DNA of 64,000 nt. Source: Verrucomicrobiota bacterium (GTDB lineage: Bacteria > Verrucomicrobiota > Verrucomicrobiia > Limisphaerales > UBA11320). The stretch covers positions 62,001-126,000 of the forward strand of contig JACQFQ010000004.1 of the NCBI GenBank assembly GCA_016199985.1. The letters run 5' to 3'. The number at the start of each line of letters is the position of its first letter. The stretch's first letter is position 1. A model generated the notes under the pieces. It made no database searches and was not told the DNA's origin. It worked only from the letters and a program-made list of their open reading frames with translations. Made by a program: the position numbers and the translations under genes. Positions 1 to 8,477 of this stretch are shown here, in pieces.

Positions 1-1359
1 AAGACCGGAAAGAACGGTTCACAACGGGCTTTCCCCGCCGACCGTCAGCATTTGCGCTGGTCGCATTTTCGCAATGAGAGTGGCGACAAAATGATTGCTA
101 TCGTGCGCGACGAATTGTTCCCGTTCTTCCGCGAGGAAGTGAGCAAGCGCACGGCCCTCGGCAAATATCTGGAAGGTGCTCAATGTCTCGTGCCCAAGGC
201 CAGCCTGATGGTGACGGCGGTGAACCTGATTGAGGAACTCCCGCTCACCCAGGGCGACGTGAAGGGCGACCTTTACGAATACATGCTCGGCAAACTCAGC
301 ACCGCCGGAATTGCCGGGCAGTTCCGAACTCCCCGCCACATCATTGCGGCGATGGTGCAAATGCTCGACCCGAAACCCACTGAGATTGTCGGCGACCCGG
401 CATGCGGCACGGCGGGCTTCCTCGTGGAGGTCATGCTCTATCTGCTCAAGAAATACACGTCGGAGAAGATGGTGTGGGCGGATGAGGAAGGGCAGAAGCA
501 CTACCCCGGTGATCTGCTTGAGCCGCACCGCGACCACATCCAGAACCGAATGTTCAACGGGTTCGATTTCGACCAGACCATGCTCCGCATCGCGGCGATG
601 AACCTACTGCTGCACGACATCGAGTCGCCCTGCATCAACTACCAGGACACCTTGAGCAACAGCTTCGTCGAGAAGTATCCCGCCGAAGCGGAGGACTATT
701 TCGATGTCATTCTCGCCAACCCACCGCTCAAGGGCAGCATTGATGGCGACAGCGTTCATGCCAGCCTCCGCAGCAAGGTCAAGACGACCAAGACGGAACT
801 CCTGTTTCTCGCGCTCATCGTTCGCATGTTGAAGATGGGCGGACGCGCGGCAGTGATTGTGCCAGACGGCGTGCTGTTTGGTTCGAGCAACGCACATACC
901 GGCATCCGCCAGATGTTGGTGGATGAAAACCAGCTTGAGGCTGTTATCTCGCTGCCGTCCGGAGTTTTCAAACCTTACGCCGGTGTTTCCACTGCCATCC
1001 TGGTGTTCAGCAAAGGCGGACGCACCGACAACGTCTGGTTCTACAAGGTGGAACGCGATGGTTACTCGCTCGACGACAAACGCACCAAACTGCCCGAGGA
1101 CCAGAGCGACTTGCCCGACCTCGTCCAGCATTGGGCCGAGCGCGATGCGAAGAACAAGAGTGACCGGAGTGCCCGACATTTCTTTGTGCCGGTGAAAGAA
1201 ATCCGAGATAACAAATACGACCTTTCCGTAAACCGCTATCGCGAAGTTGCTCACGAAGAGATTGATCATATTCCACCAACCGAATTGGTCGCCGACCTCA
1301 AGCAATTGGAGCAGGAGATTGAGTCAGGACTTGATGAACTCGAAGGAATGCTGACGTGA
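1..1359 (+). CDS. hsdM: Type I restriction-modification DNA methylase subunit (HsdM), 5' end outside window
   Basis: N6-adenine methyltransferase subunit of a type I restriction-modification complex; it modifies the site chosen by HsdS using S-adenosylmethionine. The frame is open from base 1 with no stop, so the gene starts before the window; a TTG at 52 is in frame but is not the true start. 452 codons are visible. The SAM-binding motif DPACGTAGFL lies at about codons 132-141 and the catalytic motif NPPL at about 240-243 (NPPF or NPPY is more usual). The C-terminal part ends in an acidic helix, as is common in HsdM. Its stop overlaps the hsdS start by 4 bases. HsdR is not seen and is probably upstream, as in the common hsdR-hsdM-hsdS order. 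Confidence 0.93.
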   Translation, partial: KTGKNGSQRAFPADRQHLRWSHFRNESGDKMIAIVRDELFPFFREEVSKRTALGKYLEGAQCLVPKASLMVTAVNLIEELPLTQGDVKGDLYEYMLGKLSTAGIAGQFRTPRHIIAAMVQMLDPKPTEIVGDPACGTAGFLVEVMLYLLKKYTSEKMVWADEEGQKHYPGDLLEPHRDHIQNRMFNGFDFDQTMLRIAAMNLLLHDIESPCINYQDTLSNSFVEKYPAEAEDYFDVILANPPLKGSIDGDSVHASLRSKVKTTKTELLFLALIVRMLKMGGRAAVIVPDGVLFGSSNAHTGIRQMLVDENQLEAVISLPSGVFKPYAGVSTAILVFSKGGRTDNVWFYKVERDGYSLDDKRTKLPEDQSDLPDLVQHWAERDAKNKSDRSARHFFVPVKEIRDNKYDLSVNRYREVAHEEIDHIPPTELVADLKQLEQEIESGLDELEGMLT

Positions 1360-2531
1360 GTGTGAATGCCAGCCAACAAGTAAAACGTCTTGCCGACCTC
1401 GCCACCATTGAGCGTGATGGCATCGCACCTGGATCAATAAAATCCGGCACTCTGTCTGTTGGATTAGAGAACATAACCGGGGATGGAGAATTTTTTGGAG
1501 TTGGCCCAGTAGAGGCGGGACAACTTGCCAGCACAAAATTTTCGTTCTCCTCGAAGCATTTGCTCTACGGAAAACTCCGCCCTTACCTGCGAAAGATAGC
1601 ACGTCCAGATTTTGATGGCATTTGCAGCACGGACATTCTTCCAATTCTACCAAGTCCAGAGATCGACCGTAATTTCCTGTTCCACTACCTCCGCCAGGAC
1701 GTCATGATCGCAAGAGCGAACTCGCTGACCTCGGGGGCAAATCTCCCGCGACTCAGTCCAAGGTCGCTTGCAGAGTTTCCAATTCCGCTTTTGCCCATTG
1801 CAGAGCAACAGCGGATCGCGGCCATCCTGGACAGAGCCGAGTCTTTGAGGGCCAAGCGCCGCCAAGCCCTCGCCAAACTCGACTCCCTTACCCAATCCAT
1901 CTTTGTCGACGTCTTCGGCGATCTGAATACCAATCCGAAATCTTGGCCGATGAGAGACATCGGATGGGCCGTTCGCGTTGAAGGAGGTTTTGCCTTCAAG
2001 TCAGAAGACTTTGCCAGTGTAGGCAGCGGGATTATTCGAATCTCCAACTTGGTGCAGGGGAAGGTTGATCTCGCCGACATTGCGCGCATGCCAGCCGACA
2101 AAATTGACAAAGGCGGACGATTCAGGGTTTTGGCGGGTGATATTCTGATGGCGATGTCTGGAGCAACCACTGGCAAGATCGGAGTAATGCCGTCGGATCT
2201 GACCGAACCACTCTACCAAAACCAACGTGTCGGGAGCTTTCGAATCACAGACCCGACGAGGATGCGTCGTGAGTTCCTGTTAGCATTACTCGGAAGTCGC
2301 TTTTATCAAAAGAGCCTGTGGCAAGCCGCAGCGGGCGTGGCTCAGCCAAATGTAAGCTCGGGTCAACTAGAGTCGATCTCGGTGTTCTTTCCTCCCATTG
2401 AACTCCAAGACGCCTTCGCCTCCCAGATCAAAGTCATCGAGCAGCTAAAATCAAGACAGCAAACTTCGCTGTGCAAATTGGACCAACTGTTTGCCTCGCT
2501 GCAGCACCGCGGGTTCGAAGGAAAGCTATGA
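1356..2531 (+). CDS. hsdS: Type I restriction-modification specificity subunit (HsdS)
   Basis: Specificity subunit that recognises a bipartite DNA target and bridges HsdM and HsdR. It starts at GTG 1356 inside the hsdM stop (GTGA overlap), which indicates translational coupling. The 391 residues show the normal two-half plan: a first target-recognition domain to about residue 140, a conserved central helix beginning LPIAEQQRIAAILDRAE at about residue 146, a second recognition domain that again reads as VEGGFAFKS...GIIRISNL, and a C-terminal helix with PPIELQDAFASQ. Both halves look intact. The recognition sequence cannot be predicted from this. It is followed by 207 bases without a convincing gene. 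Confidence 0.93.
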   Translation: MSVNASQQVKRLADLATIERDGIAPGSIKSGTLSVGLENITGDGEFFGVGPVEAGQLASTKFSFSSKHLLYGKLRPYLRKIARPDFDGICSTDILPILPSPEIDRNFLFHYLRQDVMIARANSLTSGANLPRLSPRSLAEFPIPLLPIAEQQRIAAILDRAESLRAKRRQALAKLDSLTQSIFVDVFGDLNTNPKSWPMRDIGWAVRVEGGFAFKSEDFASVGSGIIRISNLVQGKVDLADIARMPADKIDKGGRFRVLAGDILMAMSGATTGKIGVMPSDLTEPLYQNQRVGSFRITDPTRMRREFLLALLGSRFYQKSLWQAAAGVAQPNVSSGQLESISVFFPPIELQDAFASQIKVIEQLKSRQQTSLCKLDQLFASLQHRGFEGKL

Positions 2532-2738
2532 GAGGAACACATCTATATTCATCACGCATCAGCAGCCGCCAACAAAACGACAACTACATAGTGCGTTGCT
2601 CCAGGCTGAGACCCAGGGTGACGAATGGTGAATGCGCGCCCCAGGGAGACGCTTTGAACCAAATCTCAGCAACACTTGAGCTATTGGTAACGAGACTGGA
2701 ATTCTTCTAAGGGATCGGTTTCTCCCATCGACCCACCA

Positions 2739-3473
2739 ATGCCTGATCTCTCAACCACGATGCTGAGCAATATCTCCAGTTGGCATGAGGATGATCCAAA
2801 CGCTCACCTAGCGCTTGGGGACATCTCGTGTGTTTCGTCTCGAGCCTTAAGCCTGGTGTACCGCCATCGGGCTCATCGTCTGTTAAGTGAACACTTTCTT
2901 GCATTCAGAGGAGCAGTCGAAATGATGGCCGGCATGGACTATCACCATGAGAACTTCTGTTCATTGGTGAACCAACTCGCGCAATTGCCGTTCCGCAGTG
3001 CAGAGTGTCGTCAGTTGGAGAGGAGAGCGCACCACGAGGTTGTTGCCTACCTCAACCGTGTCGGGCAGTTCTACTACTTTGGGAAGTCAGTCCTAGTTCG
3101 TGGCCTTCTCCGCGCGGGGAAAAGAGAACTGAAGGATCAAATCCCGTCATTAATCTCCAGTCTGCCATTTCGTCATAAAATCACGGCCCATCGTTCGATA
3201 GATTTTCCCAAGGAATGTGACACGGGCCGGCTTCAAGAAATCCATGCCATTTCCATTGGGCCGTTGGGAGGCCAGATGTTTGTGCCCAGACAGTCAACAA
3301 TCGGGGTAAGGCCTGAGGAATTGATGTTCTACCCAGACCGGTTTTATTATCGGGCATACCAACTCATCCTCAAACATGATCCAAATGTGGAACCAGCCTC
3401 TTTTGTTCCGGAGAGAGACCACCACAAATACATTCTTGAGTGCTACAACCTGATCGAACTACTCCTTCAATGA
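2739..3473 (+). CDS. Hypothetical protein with a HEPN-like R-x5-H motif
   Basis: A 244-residue soluble protein with no signal peptide or membrane segment and no family I can name. It is helix-rich, with many His residues. Around residues 142-152 it reads FRHKITAHRSI. An Arg separated by five residues from His, followed by a basic or polar patch, resembles the catalytic R-x4-6-H motif of HEPN ribonucleases and the RNK..AH pattern of AbiU2-like proteins. That link is inference from one short motif. Base composition looks more AT-rich than the housekeeping genes of this window. It sits between hsdS and an ATPase/PLD-like pair, a usual position for an accessory defence or toxin gene. The start ATG at 2739 has no strong Shine-Dalgarno sequence. 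Confidence 0.6.
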   Translation: MPDLSTTMLSNISSWHEDDPNAHLALGDISCVSSRALSLVYRHRAHRLLSEHFLAFRGAVEMMAGMDYHHENFCSLVNQLAQLPFRSAECRQLERRAHHEVVAYLNRVGQFYYFGKSVLVRGLLRAGKRELKDQIPSLISSLPFRHKITAHRSIDFPKECDTGRLQEIHAISIGPLGGQMFVPRQSTIGVRPEELMFYPDRFYYRAYQLILKHDPNVEPASFVPERDHHKYILECYNLIELLLQ

Positions 3474-3522
3474 TCATGGAGATTCCACCAAACACCCGCC
3501 GCGCGGCCCAGAGCTAACTGTC

Positions 3523-5334
3523 ATGAGCGAACCATCGCAATCTACCCGTCGTCAAACCGGCATCACCTCGGTGACGATTGAGAACTTCAAGGGCATCGGC
3601 GCGCCGGTGACTATCCCGCTTCGCCCAATCACGCTCCTTTTCGGCGCCAACAGCGCCGGCAAGAGCACCATGATCCAGGCCTTCCACTATGCTCGCGAAA
3701 TCCTGGAACGTGACAACGCGAACGCAGACGTGCCGGCGGCCGGTGGAAACGCCATCGATCTCGGAGGCTTCCACAACATGGTTCACAAGCACGACCTCAC
3801 TCGCAACATCCGTATCGGATTCGAGATCACTCCCGACGACGATGGCTTGCCCGATCTTGCCGAGGTGGAAGGAGTCGATTTTGAGGGCGACCGGAGTTAC
3901 TGGAATGCACAGTTCAGCAAACGCCTTGCGGCAGAGGTCGTCGAATGGATGAAGCAGAACAAAGGACCAGCAACCGAATGGGACTATAAACAAGGTAGCG
4001 AGCTTTTTGAACGATCGCAGAGCGAAGCGAATCTCATCCGCTCTTCTAGACCCAATGCGAACCGCGTCATGCGGACAGTTGGCCTGCAACTCTCAATCGC
4101 CTGGGATGGCCAGAGGATGAGACCGTGGGTGAATTCGGCCCGCTACCTCCTCAACGGTCAATCGCTCCTTGTCATCTCTCAGGAACAGATCCACGGGCTC
4201 GTGGCTATTGGTGAGATGGACGCCAAGCATCCCGCGCTTGTTGAACTGTTGAATCCGATTGCCGAGGGAGATGACAACGATCGTGCCGGATCCGCCGAAA
4301 GAGACTTGTCGGCATTCTTCGAGCTGCGTTCAGATGCTCGCGGATGGGTGGTGCTTCGCGAGCAAACCCGTGTCCTTCCTCAGCTCTCCCGCCTAAACCC
4401 ATTAGGATTGCCCTTGACCCACGAGGAGGGAAGCACCGCGCGGGACTTCTTCATCGCAACGATCGTCAATCAGATCATTCTCGGGACCACTACACTCCTG
4501 AAGAGAGAGCTGGCGCGGTTTCGTTACGTCGGCCCCATCAGGGAGCGCCCGGCGCGCGACCACAAGGCCCCTGCGGTGATCGAGGAGGCACGCTGGGCCG
4601 ACGGCTCGGCCGCGTGGGATCTCATCGTTCAGAGCTACGATCCAGTCGCCCAAAGAGGCAACGCCTTCGTGCAGGAACTCAGCCTGTGGACGAGCGGGAC
4701 GGATAAACTGGATCTGGGCTACGCCCTTGACGTTCACGCGCAGCGAAGGATTCCCGTCGACAGCATGCTGATGGCGAACCTGAAGCTGCTTCGCGACAAT
4801 TACGAAGAGAGGGACCAGGAGTTTTATCAGAAGGCGATATGGCCGGCCCTCCAGAACACGGAAACTCAGGCGGCGCTAAGGTTCTCGGACCTGGCGAACC
4901 AGGTGCAGGTGGGGCCGTCAGACATCGGAGTGGGTGTGATCCAAGTCGTTCCTGTGGTTGCAGCGAGCCTCGCGGCGGACAAAAGGATTGTCGCGTTGGA
5001 ACAGCCGGAACTGCATCTCCATCCCTCAGCGCAAGCAAAGCTCGGGGACCTTTTCATTTCTCAGATCAAGCGGGAAAAGCTCTTCCTGCTTGAGACCCAC
5101 AGTGAATTGCTGATACTCCGACTCCTCAAGCGCATCAGGCAGACAACAGACAATGAGTTGCCTGGCGGCGAACTTGCGCTGAAGCCCGAGGATCTTGGGG
5201 TTCTCTACGTCGAGAGATCCGCGGAAGGCGCCAGAATCACTATTCTGGAATTGGATCAACAGGGTGAGTTCCTCGGTCGTTGGCCGGGTCAAAATGGATT
5301 CTTCGAAGAACGAGCCAAGGAGCTTTTTGAATAA
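3523..5334 (+). CDS. AAA/ABC-type ATPase with DUF3696-like C-terminus
   Basis: A 603-residue SMC/OLD-like ATPase of the AAA_15/AAA_21 group. The Walker A motif GANSAGKST is at residues 41-49. An ABC-signature-like stretch (SDIGVGVIQVVPV) is followed by a Walker B segment RIVALEQPELHLHP at about 488-501, and the switch His is in LETHSELL at about 524. The end (GEFLGRWPGQNGFFEE) matches the DUF3696 tail, which typically reads dWP.GFFdE. No TOPRIM domain is seen, so this is not a typical OLD nuclease. In defence systems such ATPases usually sense or gate a separate effector. The next gene begins within its stop codon (TAATG), so the two products are probably made together as one module. There is no clear homology to a named system from sequence alone. 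Confidence 0.85.
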   Translation: MSEPSQSTRRQTGITSVTIENFKGIGAPVTIPLRPITLLFGANSAGKSTMIQAFHYAREILERDNANADVPAAGGNAIDLGGFHNMVHKHDLTRNIRIGFEITPDDDGLPDLAEVEGVDFEGDRSYWNAQFSKRLAAEVVEWMKQNKGPATEWDYKQGSELFERSQSEANLIRSSRPNANRVMRTVGLQLSIAWDGQRMRPWVNSARYLLNGQSLLVISQEQIHGLVAIGEMDAKHPALVELLNPIAEGDDNDRAGSAERDLSAFFELRSDARGWVVLREQTRVLPQLSRLNPLGLPLTHEEGSTARDFFIATIVNQIILGTTTLLKRELARFRYVGPIRERPARDHKAPAVIEEARWADGSAAWDLIVQSYDPVAQRGNAFVQELSLWTSGTDKLDLGYALDVHAQRRIPVDSMLMANLKLLRDNYEERDQEFYQKAIWPALQNTETQAALRFSDLANQVQVGPSDIGVGVIQVVPVVAASLAADKRIVALEQPELHLHPSAQAKLGDLFISQIKREKLFLLETHSELLILRLLKRIRQTTDNELPGGELALKPEDLGVLYVERSAEGARITILELDQQGEFLGRWPGQNGFFEERAKELFE

Positions 5335-6260
5335 TGCACAAAGAAGTCGCCATCGAACCCGCGTATCTATCCAGCTGGGAACGCATCCGCTTCGTGATGG
5401 GCCAGTGCGGATTCGATCACGGAAGACTGATTAGCGAGTTCCCGAAGCAGACTTGGAAGAAGCAGGTCATGCAGGCCGTTTCACGCTGTGCAGACGTGGA
5501 GAAGAAGAAGGTCGAAGAATACCTCAACCAGGCAAAAGAGCGCGTCATCCGAACAGGTCGGCATTTTGAGGAAGGAGAAACTTGGACGCGGAACGCGAAG
5601 CGAGAACATAACCACCGACCCTTTCACGCTATCGTGACCAATGGGCAGCCTGACCTCGGAGAGGGATTCATCGATGGAGATGATATACATGCCGAGCATC
5701 CCACCTGGAAGGTGAATACCGATTGCAGGATCACGCGCACCACAGCGGAAATGGGGGCGTGTGCGGTTGTGCTTTTGAGGCAGGCCAGTAGTGTGCAGTT
5801 CATAGATCCCTACTTCGACCTCAAGCCCACATACGTCAGGCCTCTCTGTAAATTCATTGAGCTCGCCTGGGATGGAAGGCCCATCAGCCAAATGTCGTAT
5901 CATTTCAAGGAGACGCGTGAAGCCAGTTGGAATCCGGCATTGTTCGAAACTAAGCTGCTGGAGGATTTCCATCCCCGCGTGAAGCAGCACAGGGGGCTCA
6001 AGCTCTCCTTCTTCAAGTGGCGGGCTCGATCAGATCAGGTCAGTGAAGGCCTGCACGCCAGGTACATTCTGACAGACGTAGGTGGGTTGTCCTTTGAGCA
6101 CGGCTTGGACGAGGGATCGGACATGACCGATGTCAAAATCCTCGCCAAGTCCGGCGGCGTGTACCCGAGCCAATGGCTCAGGTTTTCGGCTCCGCCAGCT
6201 CCGACGGAGCTGGCGGGCGCTTGGGGACTGAGCAGCGAAGGAGTGAAGAAGTTACATTGA
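5334..6260 (+). CDS. PLD-like (MIT_C-like) protein coupled to the ATPase
   Basis: A 308-residue protein whose ATG shares one base with the ATPase stop. The N-terminal third is charged and probably helical (KKKVEEYLNQAKERV at about 59-73). Two motifs in the C-terminal half are spaced as in MIT_C phospholipase-D-like domains: IDPYF at about residue 155 and GLHARYILTDVGGLSF..GLDEG from about residue 239. MIT_C proteins typically read DPY and then HDR.I..dnGW.I..GrGLD. The canonical PLD HxK is replaced by HxR, so it may bind rather than cut a phosphodiester, or act as an unusual nuclease. The assignment is inference from motif spacing. Together with the upstream ATPase it forms a compact two-gene candidate defence module. 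Confidence 0.6.
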   Translation: MHKEVAIEPAYLSSWERIRFVMGQCGFDHGRLISEFPKQTWKKQVMQAVSRCADVEKKKVEEYLNQAKERVIRTGRHFEEGETWTRNAKREHNHRPFHAIVTNGQPDLGEGFIDGDDIHAEHPTWKVNTDCRITRTTAEMGACAVVLLRQASSVQFIDPYFDLKPTYVRPLCKFIELAWDGRPISQMSYHFKETREASWNPALFETKLLEDFHPRVKQHRGLKLSFFKWRARSDQVSEGLHARYILTDVGGLSFEHGLDEGSDMTDVKILAKSGGVYPSQWLRFSAPPAPTELAGAWGLSSEGVKKLH

Positions 6261-6444
6261 CCTGTTGGGTGGGGCAGACAGCGAAGACCGACAGCGGTCA
6301 TCACATTGCCTGCCTCCCCGGTTGCGAATCGGAACGCGATGGATGACGATGCTCGGAAAGCAAGGCTGTCCGAGCAAATAACGCAGAGGGTTGGGTATCC
6401 ACCAACCGCGGTGTCTGAATGAATCTCAACTGCGGAGCTGAGGT

Positions 6445-7140
6445 ATGAAAAGCTACAATCCGAAAATTGAAAACGGATATCGGGTCTTCGATGACCAAAC
6501 AGAGGCGATTCGATGGAAGCACAAGCTTGCCCGGCCCCCTGGTCGTATGCTCACCAAATGCCCGTTTTGCAACGAAGGATTCATGAGCAAGGACATTGCT
6601 GAGCATCGCGTAACCTGCAAGCACCGACGGCCGGCCCCGGTGAAATCCAAACCAGTCATGCAGTCCGCGACCCCACCCCCAACGTCGCCCAAGTATAATC
6701 TCTGCACCGGAAGGCTGATGCTCCCGGTCGATGTAGGAACACCAGATGCCGCAGGGAGGAGCGCCCCCAAGACGCCAGCGCCTGTGCCGAGCCGGACGAC
6801 TTCTTCTGGAGTCGCCCGCCCTGAGAGCCCCGGCGCCGTCACCAAGTGCGATGTTGGGAGCAGAACTATTCAGAGACTGACTGTGCTCGCTGCGGAGCGG
6901 GAAAAGTGGGTTGCTGAAGAGATCGAGCGCATCGCCGGTGAAGCTTGGGCTGCGACCGTGGGGGTTTTTCTGACCCAAGACCAGGCTTTACGGATGGCCA
7001 AACAGGAGGTGCTCAGGCAACTGCCCAGGCTCTCCCCAAAAATCCGCAAGCAGGTCGAGGCACTCTTCATAGCAGAAGGGTGGCGGACTTTGCTGAAGAA
7101 CGCGCCTCCCGGGCTGTTCCCTCCCGGCACTGGGCCATGA
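6445..7140 (+). CDS. Hypothetical zinc-finger protein with proline-rich linker
   Basis: A 231-residue protein of unknown function. A single zinc-finger-like motif, CPFC followed by H and then TCKH, lies at about residues 35-56 (C-x2-C...H-x4-C-x-H). It is followed by a low-complexity Pro/Ser/Thr linker to about residue 135 and a charged helical C-terminal half (LAAEREKWVAEEIERIAGEA, then a hydrophobic helix). A good Shine-Dalgarno stretch, GGAGCTGAGG, ends just before the ATG. It is separated by 184 bases from the PLD-like gene and may be transcribed with it or independently. The finger suggests nucleic-acid or protein binding; nothing indicates catalysis. It is the last gene of the accessory block before the housekeeping genes. 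Confidence 0.55.
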   Translation: MKSYNPKIENGYRVFDDQTEAIRWKHKLARPPGRMLTKCPFCNEGFMSKDIAEHRVTCKHRRPAPVKSKPVMQSATPPPTSPKYNLCTGRLMLPVDVGTPDAAGRSAPKTPAPVPSRTTSSGVARPESPGAVTKCDVGSRTIQRLTVLAAEREKWVAEEIERIAGEAWAATVGVFLTQDQALRMAKQEVLRQLPRLSPKIRKQVEALFIAEGWRTLLKNAPPGLFPPGTGP

Positions 7141-7199
7141 AAAGGTTGCCCCGAGCGGCAGATAGCCCCCCGGCTTCGCAGTCCCTAGTCTCTGCTGGA

Positions 7200-8310
7200 T
7201 CACACCTTGTGGCCGAGTTTCTCCCGCTTGGTTTTCAGATAGCGCTCGTTGTGCGGGTTCGGCTTGATCCGGATCGGGACCTGCTCCGCAATCTCAAGCC
7301 CATAGGCGTCCAGGCCCACGACTTTCTTTGGATTGTTGGTGAGGAGCCGGATGCTCTTCAGCCCAAGATCCACCAGAATCTGCGCGCCCAACCCGTATTC
7401 CCGAAGATCCATCTTGAAGCCCAGCTTCAGGTTCGCCTCGACGGTGTCGTAGCCTTGCTCCTGGAGCTTGTAGGCCTTGATCTTCCCCGAGAGACCGATC
7501 CCCCGCCCTCCCTGTCGCACGTAGACGATCACTCCGCGACCCTCGTCGCCGAACAAGCACGCGCTTGTGCCCCGCCACCTCGCCCTTCACCAGCGCGAGA
7601 TGGTGCTGGTGATCGACGTTCGACTGATAGAGGTGAAGCTGGAACTCCCCGAACTCCGTGGGCATCCGCACCGATTCCACCCGCTCGATCAAGCGCTCCC
7701 GCGTGCGGCGGAATTTGATGAGATCCTCGATCGAACAGATGCGCAGCTTGTGCTTGCGAGCGAACTTGAGCAACTCGGGCAGCCGGGCCATGCCGCCGTC
7801 GTCGTTCATGATTTCGCAGATGACGCCGATGGGACGACAGCCCGAAAGCCTCGCCAGATCGACCGCCGCCTCGGTGTGCCCCGCTCGTCGCAACACCCCT
7901 CCGGCCTTGGCGCGAAGCGGGAAAACGTGGCCCGGCTGGACCAGGTCCTCCCGGACGGCTGTGGGGTTCGCGAGCACCTGAATCGTGCGGGCCCGATCGG
8001 CCGCGCTGATCCCCGTGCTAATGCCCTGGGCGGCGTCCACGCTGACCTGAAAGTCGGTCTTAAAAGTGTCCCGGTTCTGCGCGACCATCTGTTCGATGCC
8101 CAATTGGGTCAAACGCTCCGACGTCGTCGGGACGCAGATCAGGCCCCGTCCAAATCGGGCCATGAAGTTGACGGATTCAGGGGTGGCCTTTTCTGCCGCC
8201 ATGATCAAATCCCCTTCATTCTCGCGGTCCGCGTCGTCCACCACGATCACCATGCGGCCTTGCCGCAGATCCTGGAGAGCCGACTCAATGGAATCAAAAG
8301 AGCGTGTCAT
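7200..8310 (-). pseudogene. ribBA: ribBA, broken: internal deletion and frameshift in the GTP cyclohydrolase II half
   Basis: Bifunctional riboflavin enzyme: 3,4-dihydroxy-2-butanone 4-phosphate synthase (RibB) followed by GTP cyclohydrolase II (RibA). From ATG 8310 the RibB half is complete, with DDADRENEGDL, a GHVFPL and GHTEAAVDL pattern and the ICEIMNDDG motif. The RibA half starts normally ([14 protein letters not shown]) and then the frame breaks near 7555. The sequence resumes in another frame as [20 protein letters not shown] and runs to the usual end at 7200. The piece that should carry the zinc ligands (HSECLTGD...RCDCG) and the following helix is absent, roughly 90 bases. RibB activity could survive in a truncated product; RibA activity could not. 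Either a real lesion or an assembly error. Confidence 0.85.
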
Positions 8311-8477
8311 TTGAGGCCGCCAAGCTACGGGACCGCGGGTCAGCATCAAGAAATATCAAAAAACCGCTTGCCAGAGGGAGTGGCGTTTTCTTTCACTTTG
8401 GTTTGCTGGCGCTTTCGCCAGTTCCGCTTTTCAGACCCGGCTGGCCGCCGATTCGAGAGGCATCGGTTTTTTCGGAA

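Noticed and set aside
7141-7199. Attachment site or tRNA fragment marking the right end of the defence island
   Set aside because: No tRNA-like sequence or direct repeat was found; the island edge is inferred only from gene content.
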